Shown one piece after another: positions 1-9,544 of a DNA stretch of 64,000 bases (the stretch's first letter is position 1; every line of letters starts with the position of its first letter). The position numbers and the translations under genes were made by a program. Below the pieces are notes generated by a model, which had not been told where the DNA came from, did no database searches, and saw only the letters and a list, made by a program, of their open reading frames with translations. This stretch comes from Pagrus major (lineage: Eukaryota; Chordata; Actinopteri; Spariformes; Sparidae), in contig NC_133235.1 in NCBI RefSeq assembly GCF_040436345.1, positions 14,860,160 to 14,924,159 of the forward strand, read 5' to 3'.

Positions 1-180
1 TAGCTGCACAATATGTAACACTCTGCCATGAAACTAGAGACACACACAAACACACACACACAGGGTATACTATATAAATGTATATATACTTTTTCTTTTC
101 TTTCTTTTCTTTCTTTTAATTGTATATATTTGATTCTATGAGTTGTATTTGTTTTGTTCTGTTCATTGATTGATGCTTTG

Positions 181-240
181 GCAACATTGTTGTTAAAACT
201 TTCATGCCAATAAAGCGAATTTGAATTGAATTGAATTGAT
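181..240 (+). mobile_element. 3' tail of a non-LTR retroelement (LINE/SINE type)
   Basis: The stretch reads tttcatgccaataaagcg and then ends in iterated TTGAA units (about 219-240). A 'CATGCCAATAAAGC' tail followed by a short A/T-rich iterated end is typical of teleost non-LTR retroelement 3' ends. No coding part is left, so the family is not assigned. It sits directly against the GATA-type satellite that follows. Confidence 0.5.
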
Positions 241-645
241 AGAGATATAGATGGATAGAGAGATAGATAGAGATAGAGATATAGAGATATAGAGATAGAG
301 ATAGAGATAGAGATGGATAGAGAGATAGATAGAGATAGAGATAGAGATAGAGATGGATAGAGAGATAGATAGAGATAGAGATAGAGATAGAGATGGATAG
401 AGAGATAGATAGAGATATAGAGATATAGAGATAGATAGAGATAGAGATGGGTAGAGAGATAGATAGAGATAGAGATAGAGATGGATAGAGAGATAGATAG
501 AGATAGAGATATAGAGATAGAGATGGATAGAGAGATAGATAGAGATAGAGATGGATAGAGAGAGATAGAGATAGATATATAGAGATAGAGATGGATAGAG
601 AGATAGATAGAGATAGAGATATAGAGATATATATAGAGAGATATA
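236..645. repeat. GATA/GAGATA complex satellite
   Basis: About 410 bp of purine-rich tandem sequence is built from (GATA)n and GAGATA units, grouped into higher-order blocks of roughly 40-50 bp that start with 'gatggatagagagatagat'. It stays open in two minus-strand frames, which gives long Ser/Leu/Tyr/Ile-only translations; these are not genes. Confidence 0.95.
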
Positions 646-1187
646 TTTCAATTACACAAATAATAATGTTTAGTTTTCTGTTGGCTGTTTCCACTGATGG
701 AATGTAACCAAGTACATTTACTCAAGTACTGAACTTCAGTACAATATTGAGATGCTTGTACTTTACTTGAGTATTTTAATTTTCTTCTGTTTTATTCTTC
801 CACTCTTTTGGAGGCAAACATTGTACTTTTTACTCCACTACACATATTTGATTACTTTAGTTACTAGTTACTTTGCAGAGCTCAAATTATTAATTTAATC
901 TGATTAATTACTGATAATCAATAATCTGAGACGATACACTGTACTTTTGAGACTTAAGTACATTTAATATCAGATCCTATAATACTTTTACTCAAGTACT
1001 GTTCATCCGGCTTGGAGAGTTTGATGCAGAGCTCCTTCAGCCACCAGGGGGCGCTCTGCGGTCACAGCTCTGCAGCAGGTCAGATCACCTCAGTGCTGAA
1101 CTGTGTGAGGATCTGATCTGTCTGTGCAGCCGCAGATAAACACGCTTTAACTTAACTGTGTGTTTTAATAAACAGCATTAACACCCT

Positions 1188-1191
<4 letters not shown>

Positions 1192-1230
<39 letters not shown>
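1192..1230. repeat. (CA)n microsatellite
   Basis: About 19 uninterrupted CA dinucleotides lie just upstream of the candidate non-coding first exon that ends at 1404. The Cys/Val translations of the opposite strand come from this tract. Confidence 0.95.
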
Positions 1231-1232
<2 letters not shown>

Positions 1233-1404
1233 AGTGGAAGTCGTATTTCCACATTCCTCTGGGAGGGAGGGAGACACACCCTCTGATCCGGAGGAGGAGA
1301 GCCTCAGCCCGGACAGTTGATGGGATGCAGAGAGGAGAAACACACCGCAGCCGCCGCTGTGTGATGTTTGGATCCTCGAGCAGAGTCTCAGAGAGCAACA
1401 GGAG
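1231..1404 (+). other. Candidate 5' UTR exon, donor at 1405
   Basis: A GC-richer block ends in acaggag followed by the strong donor GTAAGA at 1405. It has no useful open frame. The next coding exon on this strand that needs an upstream exon is the LRR receptor, whose acceptor is at 8315. Pairing the two would make a roughly 6.9-kb first intron. The donor is visible; the exon's start and its partner are inference. RNA-seq would settle it. Confidence 0.35.
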
Positions 1405-1413
1405 GTAAGACAG

Positions 1414-1505
1414 CACACTTCATTTACATCTGACAACACACTTCATTTACATCTGACAACACACTTCATCTACATCTGACAACACACTTCATCTACATCT
1501 GAGCT
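1414..1505. repeat. 23-bp tandem repeat, about 4 copies
   Basis: The unit acacttcatttacatctgac plus aac repeats about four times immediately after the splice donor at 1405. The copies differ by one base (catttac versus catctac). Confidence 0.85.
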
Positions 1506-2965
1506 GCTGTTTCATGTCTCTAACAGCGTCATGTTCACACTCTTTCTGTAGGTTGTTAGCATATTTGATCGGAATTAAATCATCCACACAGCCACACAGG
1601 ATGTTTGAGTCATGTTGGTTTATATCATGAAAGTATGTTATTATGGTGTGTGTGTGTGCAGGGACGTAGCCAGATACTGATCAATACATGGGCACAGCAC
1701 AACAAGACCCCCCAATGTAACCCCACCCCTCTAAAAAAAAATTAGACCAGACTGCAAAAATGTACATACAATCAGTGATGGAATGTAACTAAGTACATTT
1801 ACTCAAGTACTGTACTTCAAGTATGTATACTTTACTGGAACATTTCCATTTTCACTCTGCTTTAATGCATTTTGGAGGCAAACACTTTTTACCTGACTAC
1901 ATTTATTTGATACATTTAGTTAATAGTTAATTAATTAATTAATTTTATCGGCAATAGATGTATCTACACTTTTACTTTTACTTTTACTTGTTTTGATACT
2001 TACGTACATGTAATGTCAGACTTTTACTCGAGTCCTGTTTGTATGGATGACTCACTTTTACCAGTTTGATCACGCTATCTTTACTTTTATTCAAGAATGA
2101 CTTTTGGGTACTTTTTAGCTTTGTAATTAAGTGTAACTTTGAGGTACTTGTTCTTTGCTTAAGTTTTTAATCTTGAGGTACTTGCACTGTACTTGAATAT
2201 TTCCATTGTTCTGCTACTTTATACTTTTATTCCACTACATTGGATATATGTGGCATATATTGTACTTTTCACTCACTGCATTCATTTGGTTAATTTAGTT
2301 ACTAGTTACTTTGCTAATTACATTCTGCATCAGAACCAAAGTAGTACATTTCTTAATTTATTTGACCAGTAATCAAAAAAACAAACAAAAAAACACTGAT
2401 TCTGATACTGCAAGTGCTGAATATTGGATGAGACCAGGCTCTTAAATGGTTGACCGATAGCAGACATATACTACATACATGTAAATAGTAAATATACTGT
2501 ATATCTAACTGACTCTTACTTTTACTTTAAGACTTTTACTTGAGTACTATTTGTATGGGTGACTTTCACTTTTACTAATTTTATCACGATATCTTTACAT
2601 TTACTCAAGTATGACTTTTCGGTACTTTTTTAAGTACTGTAATTAGGTGTCATTTTGAGGTATTTGTACTTTACTTCCATTTTCTGCTACTGTATACTTC
2701 CAGTTCAGTACATTTTGGAGGCAAATACTGTACTTTCTACTCCACTACATTTATTCGCTAACTTTAGTTACTAGTTACTTTGCAGATTGTATTCTGCATT
2801 TACTTAGTGGTAAAATGTAACTAAGTACTTTTACTCAAGCACTGTACTTAAGTACAGTTTTGAGGTACTTTCTTGTGCTTTACGTGTGTATTCCTTTTTT
2901 CTGCTGTTTACTTACTACAACTCAACCACACCTTGGAGGCTAATATTCTACTTTTTACTCAATAG

Positions 2966-4406
2966 AGGTGGATATGAAGGACTTTAACTCTTACTGAAGT
3001 AATATTTTAACATGATCAAGTATGACTTTTGTGCACTTTTTACATCAAAGCAATGAAATCTTGTTTTAAACACCTCCCCAAACTTAATTAACTACTGAAT
3101 AATTTGCACATATCTGCACATTTTAATGATATTAAGTATGAAGAAACAACAGGATCAGCCTTTGCAACACCACAACTTACACTAAACAGCTTCATTAAAT
3201 TCCCCTCTGTGTCGCCCAGTGAAGCTGCAGCTGCAGCCCTGATTTAATATACAAATGTTTTATGATGAAGAATTGTATGAAAGGAGAATGGAGAGCATTA
3301 TTTCAGAGGAAGCTCTGCTGCCAGAGAGGATGTAGCAGCACACATTGTTAGCGAGTGAGATCATCCATGTTCTCCAGATTTAAACCGAGCTCCTCTCACT
3401 GGGCTCTCACACCCAGAGAGGAGACGATCCATGAAATCCTTCTGTTTGGATGAAGAGCCGTGACTCTCTGCAAAGGTCAAACTGTGTCTGCTTTGTGTAA
3501 CTCCAAAATCCAAAGATCAACTCATCATTAACGCAATATTTAGAGTGCTTACTTGACACAAATCTGCAGAAAGCCTCAGCAGTGAGTCGACTCTAACCTT
3601 TAGACTGTGTGTTATCAGACTGAGATGGGAGTTTGACTCTTCAGGTGTTATCTGAACTGGTGAATTCATAGAATTAACAACACATACAAAAGGCTGACTT
3701 CATCCCAGTTTTGCCCCAAGGAAGGTGTGAAACTTACATCCAAATTTAAGCAAATTATTTCATGAAACCACCACCTGTGTTCCTTTTCCTCTTCAGAGAG
3801 ATCGAGTTTTGAATATATCGTCTGTCGATGGTTATCAGCAAGAACAAAAGCTTTTTACAGTGCAGCTTGCAAATAATCACAGATTAAGGACTTGAAATGC
3901 TGTGTGGTGTGAATAAACGCACTTCACATGGTCAAAATGTAAGATTAAAGTTTGAGGTTAACAAAGACACTATCGCAAACCTCTTACCTGAAAGATTCTG
4001 TATTGTTTTTTATTGCTCATTCAACATTATTAATCTCTATTCTAACTGATTGTTAAGGGTGCTTTGTTAATATATTTCACCCGACATGACCTACTGACGA
4101 GCAAACAGACTTTTTTCTCTCATCTTTTCTGGAGGAGTTAAGAATAAATCACAGATTTTTAATGAAGTTTCCCTCCAGAAATGATCCGAACATCATCACA
4201 GAATAAGTGAATTTTAAAGCTGTCATAATTAATCTTTTCATATTAAAGCAGCTACAAGGAAATTTGATTTTTTGTCGAGTCTGGCGGCCCCTGTGGACAA
4301 AAGCGGTATGAGCAACACCGCCTCCTGTCATAAATATCCTTATCTGGCTGGGTGTGGCCACAGATAGTGAAGATAATCCTGATATCTAAAAATGAAGTAT
4401 TAATAA
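2966..4406. other. Non-coding stretch, nothing recognised
   Basis: No exon with convincing splice sites and no protein-like frame is visible. The short minus-strand open frame at 4149-4361 has no recognisable domain. The stretch would be intronic if the first-exon model for the LRR receptor is right. Confidence 0.5.
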
Positions 4407-4414
4407 GTACTAAT

Positions 4415-5178
4415 CAGGCCTGGAATTTCATCATTTTAGGGGCAAGGCCACTTGGCCTTTCGTGTTGTCAATTATTGTAGGGCACAAAGGCCAAAAGCCA
4501 GGGCAGCAAGGCCATAAAATAAAACAATGATTTTAAGTCCACGTCCATAATGAATTTAATTTAAGGACTAAGAATGTATAAATATCTGTGAAATGAATAC
4601 ATAAAACAAGCTCAGGCAAGAACTTTTCAACTTTCAACTATTTAGGGTTAGGGTTAGACAGCAAGCTAGCAAGCGTTTGTTGACAAAAATGTTACAGGCT
4701 GAGGCTAAGGTCGGCATGTTAAACACTGGGTCAACGTTGTAGCGATATACTGTACAAGCAACGACTTTTTCCTCCTCCTCAGACCCAACGTCTCGGTCAC
4801 GCGGACGCTGGGGGTGCATTTGATGAAGTCTCCTGGTTAGCCAGTGATAGATTGCTGTCAAACTGTCATTGTAGCCCGCCCGAGCGGTTCATGCCAGGCT
4901 CGAATCGAACCTACCACTGGTGATGTACGCATCGTCTCATTTGATGTTGCCAGAATGTCATAAAAAGACGCATTTTTTTCCGCAAAAGATGCCGGTGTTC
5001 AAGGCCATGTTGACAGGGAAGAGGCAGAGGAGAAAACTGCAAAATCAACTAGGGCAGTGCGGGCGGGGCATCAAGGCCACTGTGGCCTTAGGGCAGATAT
5101 TTTTTTCAGGGGCACAAGGCCAAATCGCGAGGGCACGAGGGCCATGGCCCTCATGGCCCTCGTGAAATTCCTGCGCTG
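4415..5178. mobile_element. Non-autonomous hAT-like DNA transposon with intact ends
   Basis: The element starts CAGGCCTGGAATTTCA and ends TGAAATTCCTGCGCTG, imperfect terminal inverted repeats of about 16 bp with the CAG...CTG ends usual for hAT elements. It is flanked by a perfect 8-bp target duplication GTACTAAT (4407-4414 and 5179-5186), the duplication length that hAT transposases make. The 764-bp interior is rich in 'aaggccactgtggcc' and 'gggcacgagggccatggccc' runs, so the terminal regions can fold back further. Two short open frames (4634-4861 minus, 4920-5165 plus) do not look like transposase. The ends and duplication are seen directly; the superfamily is inferred from them. Confidence 0.85.
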
Positions 5179-5186
5179 GTACTAAT

Positions 5187-8100
5187 TATACATATATGAT
5201 AGTACTGTGTAAAAATAATCCAACTCCTCTTATATCATTTCATCTGCATCAATCCAGCAGCAGGCAGATCTAAAAACTGACAGCATGCTACATGTCCAGC
5301 AGACAAACAGAGTTAGCAACTAGCTGGTGAACACAGTGAAGCTATTAGCAGCTAAAGTGCTACATAAACAGAAGAAGGAGATCATTTTGTACTTACATTC
5401 ATAGGTGGACACGTACACAACTTCAAGTGAATGCTAATGTTGCTCTGTGTCTGCTGGATGTTTCACCCATATACATGCATTATATGAACTTAAAAAGTGA
5501 TGTTACATCAATGTTGTGTTTGCAGCTTGTCTCTGCTGCCCCCAAGTGGCCAAAGATCCAGTCTTTGCAGCTTTAAGGAACGCGCTTTAGCCCGGGAAGC
5601 CTTAAAGTAGCATATAAAGCATGAAGTTATGGTTTAAAGGCCCTTAAAAAAAACCATTATAATACTATGGTGCTCAGTATTAACTGTTTCTGCTTTAACC
5701 CCTTTTAACTGTTTTTTAATGACAGGGTGATTTGTTTCATCTGTACTTGGCCTGGCTTTGTCGTAATAGATGGTGGAGATCAAAACTTCCATAACTCTAT
5801 GCTCTGATTTTCATCTCAAGATCGTTATTTCATGCTATTGTCACTGTAGTGGACTGTGGCATTAGAGGTTCTCTGTTCCAACCTTTATTCAGATATGGTT
5901 GTTGTTGCTAATGCTAACCAACCAGGTATTCTTATATTTATTCCAAACAAAATGCTTTTCTGCTGCTAGAAACGTGAAACTGTATCATCTTCTCATCGGA
6001 TTTTTAAATCAAGACTGAAAATCCTTTTTTTTTTTTGCCGTTTTATTGTTTGTTTGTGATCTTTATGAGAAGCACCACTTGATGGGATGACACCATAAAC
6101 TTAAAAATAGTTTTTTCAGTCCGCCACTAAAATATTGTAGCAACTACTAGATATGTTGAAAGTTTGTACAGACATTAATGTCCCCATCACTTTCATTATG
6201 TCAAGTTTAATCTCTTGATAAATCAGTTAATTGTCAGAAAATGTCAGAAAACAATTAATATTGTCCGTTATAATTTCCCAGAGCCCTGACGACATCTTCA
6301 AACTTCATGTTTTGATAGAATATCAGTCCGTAATCTAAAGATATTCATTTTCCTATAACATTTTCCGTAACGATTAATAAGTGAGGTTTCTGTGTGATCT
6401 GGAGGTCTAGATGATCACATATACACTCAAACAGGCCTTGTACGCTCCAGCTGACGACGGTGGTCCTGCTTAAACCCTCCTCTGGTGATGAATCGGCCCT
6501 GTTGTTGGGGAGTTAGCACATTCCTGCCTCCTCACTGTAGAGCAGCTTTCAGCTCTATTGTGGTGGGTGAGGAAGTCTGATGTCACAACCAAACACACTC
6601 CCTCTCTTTCTGTCTCTTCCTGCCTGCTTCACGTGTAAGTCTTTTTAAAAAAAAAAACAAAAAAAAAAAAAAACACAGGCCTTGTTTATGTCGACCACAT
6701 ATGCTTTTAAGTTCAGGCAACGTCACCAAGTACACAGGAGTTTTAGGGAAGTGACCAGCAATTAGTTTTCTTATGTCTCCAGGAGCAGGGTTTCCCAAAT
6801 GTTGTCATGTCACGTACTCCCAACGAGACACACGGTAGGAGTGAAACCTGAGTTTAAAATAGTCATAGAGCGGTAATTTCTTCTAAATTACAGTGAATTT
6901 AAACAGTTATAGGTACCGTCGTAAACCTCGTAATTTATGTTGTGCTCTACTGTGTTTTGATGTCTGCTTTTTTGTTTTGTGCGTGTGTTCCTTTTAATTT
7001 TTCAATGAAAGTCAGCTTTGTAGTTATGTCTGGCACATTTTTTTCTAGGTCCATGCAACTTTCTAGGTATATGTAAAACATATATGGTCCAAGTTATTGG
7101 CTCCATTTTTGCTACAACAAATATAATACTACAAAGAGTTCACCGCAAAATTTCAAGGCACACGGCTACATTAAGGTACTAAAGTTAAAGGTGCAATATG
7201 TAAGAATTTTAGTTGAAAACATAAAAAATGAACTCAAGTTATCAACAGAATGTGACGAAATAACGATGACAATGACGTCTGTGTATTGTGTTACAGAGAT
7301 AACATCCCCCTGGTGCTACATGCACCCAGTACGGCTCGCTAGCTGCAGAGCTACCATAGCTAACTAGGTAACCACAGCTAAGTTACATTAAAATTAAGTC
7401 AGTTGAAAATGTAAAGGGACTACAACTTGTATTTTTATTTTACAACCCTGTGTTGTAGCATGACAAATAAATGATCCTTGAATCTTGAGCCTTGATCTGT
7501 TTCATTTTCCAGATTACAGGTCGGTTGTCTTTGCAACCAAAAAAGTTTTTAATCAGCATCAGAAAAAAAACAACGCATGTCCCCCTCAAGTGTATTTTAT
7601 TCTATTTGTCTAACCTTTAATACTCCGTTTTAAAGATTTTATTTCTACAGTTTGAATCAGCTTCTGTGTTTTATACCTTGATGGTTGTATTAGATCGCTG
7701 ACTCCGGCTTTCACTCAACTAAGTTTAAGTTTGTATTGTGGGGCAAAATCCCATCCTGAAGCAGGTCAAAGTGCTTTTCAACAGTAATAAAACACACACA
7801 CGCACCTGTGACAACGAAAAAAAAAGGTTAAGTTGAGATGTCTGAAATATAGTGTGGATGAAGCTGTTAAAAGATGCAGGTTTATTAAATAACCTGGACC
7901 TTTGTACACCAGATTTGAGGAAGTTTCCAGTCTTGTTGAACGTGGCCCCAGCTTTACCTTCAGAGTAATGTTTGTATGAGTCCCGTCTGCCAATAAAAGG
8001 CACAGCCTTCACGTGAAAGTCATGGCAGCATCTGTTTCCTCTCCAACAGCCAAACACTGGACTCCTGATCCCTAGTGACCGGTGTCGCCATGCCAACTCC
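5187..8100. other. Non-coding stretch with scattered repeat fragments
   Basis: No supported gene. Recognisable pieces are a diverged copy (about 6190-6370) of a repeat also seen at 20762-21020, a piggyBac-type left end TTAAAGGTGCAATATGTAAG at 7185, and a retroelement-like tail ending 'aataaatgatccttgaatc' near 7430-7490. The rest is A/T-rich and featureless to the eye. Confidence 0.5.
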
Positions 8101-8317
8101 CAGGATCCTCACAGCAACCAGGAGTCCTCGGAGAAGTTGTTAGGCTTACAAGCCCGTTTACATCTGTGTGAGCCTACACTGTAAAGTGGATCTGCTCCAG
8201 TACTGAGAGAGAGAGAGACCAGGAGGCAGGTAGGGATGCCTGAGAAAGAAGCAGATGGCACCATTAAGGCGGTATGACATGATGAAGTCTCTTTTACTGT
8301 TTCTTTCTCTTTCAGAG

Positions 8318-9544
8318 ATGGTTTGCCAGCGAGGTGCCCTGCTCTTTTTCATGTTGCTGGTGCAGACGGGACTTGTAGGTGGATGTGTGTGTCCAGCCGC
8401 CACCATTTTGTCCCAGTTTCCCCCTGAGGTTCCCGCTGACGTCTGCTGCTTGAACTACTCTGGCTCTGCCTTCAGCCACGTACACTGGTCTGTGTTTACC
8501 AATGAGACAAACATAGAGATACTGGACCTCTCCTTCTGTAATATCACTTCTGTTCATATGAGAGGCAAAGAGGCCTCTACATTGCAGCGGGTTTACTTAG
8601 GACATAACAGAATAATGACACTGCCAAAGGAGTTTCTGGCCCGCCAGCCCAGCCTGACGGAGGTGGATCTGAGCGGGAACCTGATTCAGGAGCTGCCTGA
8701 GGGTTTTCTTCAGGACTCAGATGGCGTCCAGAAGCTTTATCTGCAGGGAAACCAGCTACGCTTGCTGCCAGGCTCTGTGTTGCAGAAGCCAAGTCTGCAC
8801 AGCCTGGAGCTGGATGGAAACCCCTGGGACTGCTCCTGTTTGCAACTGGAAGGACTGGAGGGAGGCAGGAAAGTTAACAGAACCACTGGGCTGCAGGATC
8901 TGGTGGGGAACTTGACCTGCGTGTCTCCCAGACACCTGGCCGGCAGGACTGTGTTGTCAGTGAGGCTTAGTGATGTGTGCCGCCCAGCCGGACTCACAGC
9001 ACTCTTCATTGTGCTTCCTCTCATCATCCTCTCCGCCTTGGTGCTCTGCTGGTGCTGCGGGAGGAAGAGGAAGAAGAAAGAAACACCTATAAGCACCTCA
9101 AAAAAGAGAGCTTCAAGCTCCAGCTGCAATGGCCAGAAGAATCGCAAAAAGCAGCAACAAGCGACCGCTGAGCAGAAGAAAGCTGGACACTGTGTCAATG
9201 AGGGGATCCTGAAGAACCAGCTGCTGCTACGCCCGGCGTCCACCCTCCTGGGCAGCACCAGGGACATCTACGAAGAGGTGGAGATTAAGCTGGGCTCAGT
9301 GGAGTCTATTCCTAGAGTCTCCTCCCGCTGTTCCAGCTCCACAGAGGGGAGGCAGGGCTCCCAGGAGCCCAATGGGGCCAGCAAGGCCGAGCTGGACACA
9401 GTCAGTGTGACGGAAGTGATGAAAGACTCTGCTGACAGGGAGAAGGCTTACCTGACCCAGTCCACTGAATACTACAGCCTGGTGCCAGGTATCGAGCTGG
9501 AGGACTCAGACCACGGCGAGTATGAGAACGTCAACCTCTCGTGA
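8318..9544 (+). CDS. LRRC25-like leucine-rich-repeat transmembrane receptor
   Basis: One coding exon gives a 408-aa type I membrane protein. The start is the ATG at 8318 because the sequence just upstream (ttctttctctttcag, ending 8315) is a splice acceptor; an in-frame ATG at 8255 would lie in the intron. Residues 1-22 are a hydrophobic signal peptide. A cysteine-rich cap (CVCP...CCLNYSG) follows, then about four leucine-rich repeats (residues 66-165) and an LRR C-terminal cap beginning NPWDCSC. Residues 224-247 are a membrane helix, followed by a basic stop-transfer RKRKKK. The 160-residue tail has tyrosine motifs DIYEEV (Y318), TEYYSL (Y385/386) and EYENV (Y402), the last fitting a YxNx SH2 site. 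The architecture and the CLNYSG/ILDLS motifs resemble LRRC25, a myeloid membrane protein; orthology is inferred and no symbol is assigned. Downstream neighbour: best4. Confidence 0.85.
   Translation: MVCQRGALLFFMLLVQTGLVGGCVCPAATILSQFPPEVPADVCCLNYSGSAFSHVHWSVFTNETNIEILDLSFCNITSVHMRGKEASTLQRVYLGHNRIMTLPKEFLARQPSLTEVDLSGNLIQELPEGFLQDSDGVQKLYLQGNQLRLLPGSVLQKPSLHSLELDGNPWDCSCLQLEGLEGGRKVNRTTGLQDLVGNLTCVSPRHLAGRTVLSVRLSDVCRPAGLTALFIVLPLIILSALVLCWCCGRKRKKKETPISTSKKRASSSSCNGQKNRKKQQQATAEQKKAGHCVNEGILKNQLLLRPASTLLGSTRDIYEEVEIKLGSVESIPRVSSRCSSSTEGRQGSQEPNGASKAELDTVSVTEVMKDSADREKAYLTQSTEYYSLVPGIELEDSDHGEYENVNLS

Larger units (their letters stand above)
690..2965. repeat. Clustered teleost 'aagtacttttactcaagtact' repeats
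   Basis: At least five diverged copies lie head to tail (about 695-1005, 1772-2040, 2090-2340, 2500-2810, 2812-2965). They share motifs such as gtaactaagtacatttactc, tactccactaca, ttggaggcaaa and actagttactttgcaga. Further copies lie near 34520-34700 and, inverted, near 52390-52530. The family is very abundant in spiny-rayed fishes. No open reading frame or clear terminal inverted repeat is visible. Confidence 0.85.

Noticed and set aside
116-694. 192-aa and 149-aa open frames on the minus strand
   Set aside because: Only Ser/Leu/Tyr/Ile, a direct translation of the GATA satellite.
1414-1505. CRISPR-like array
   Set aside because: Contiguous 23-bp tandem repeats without spacers in a eukaryotic genome.
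4634-5165. Two short frames inside the hAT-like element
   Set aside because: No zinc finger, RNase-H-like or dimerisation motifs of a hAT transposase; chance frames in GC-rich repeats.
8737-9267. 176-aa minus-strand frame opposite the LRR receptor
   Set aside because: Antisense shadow of the GC-richer receptor exon; no family features.
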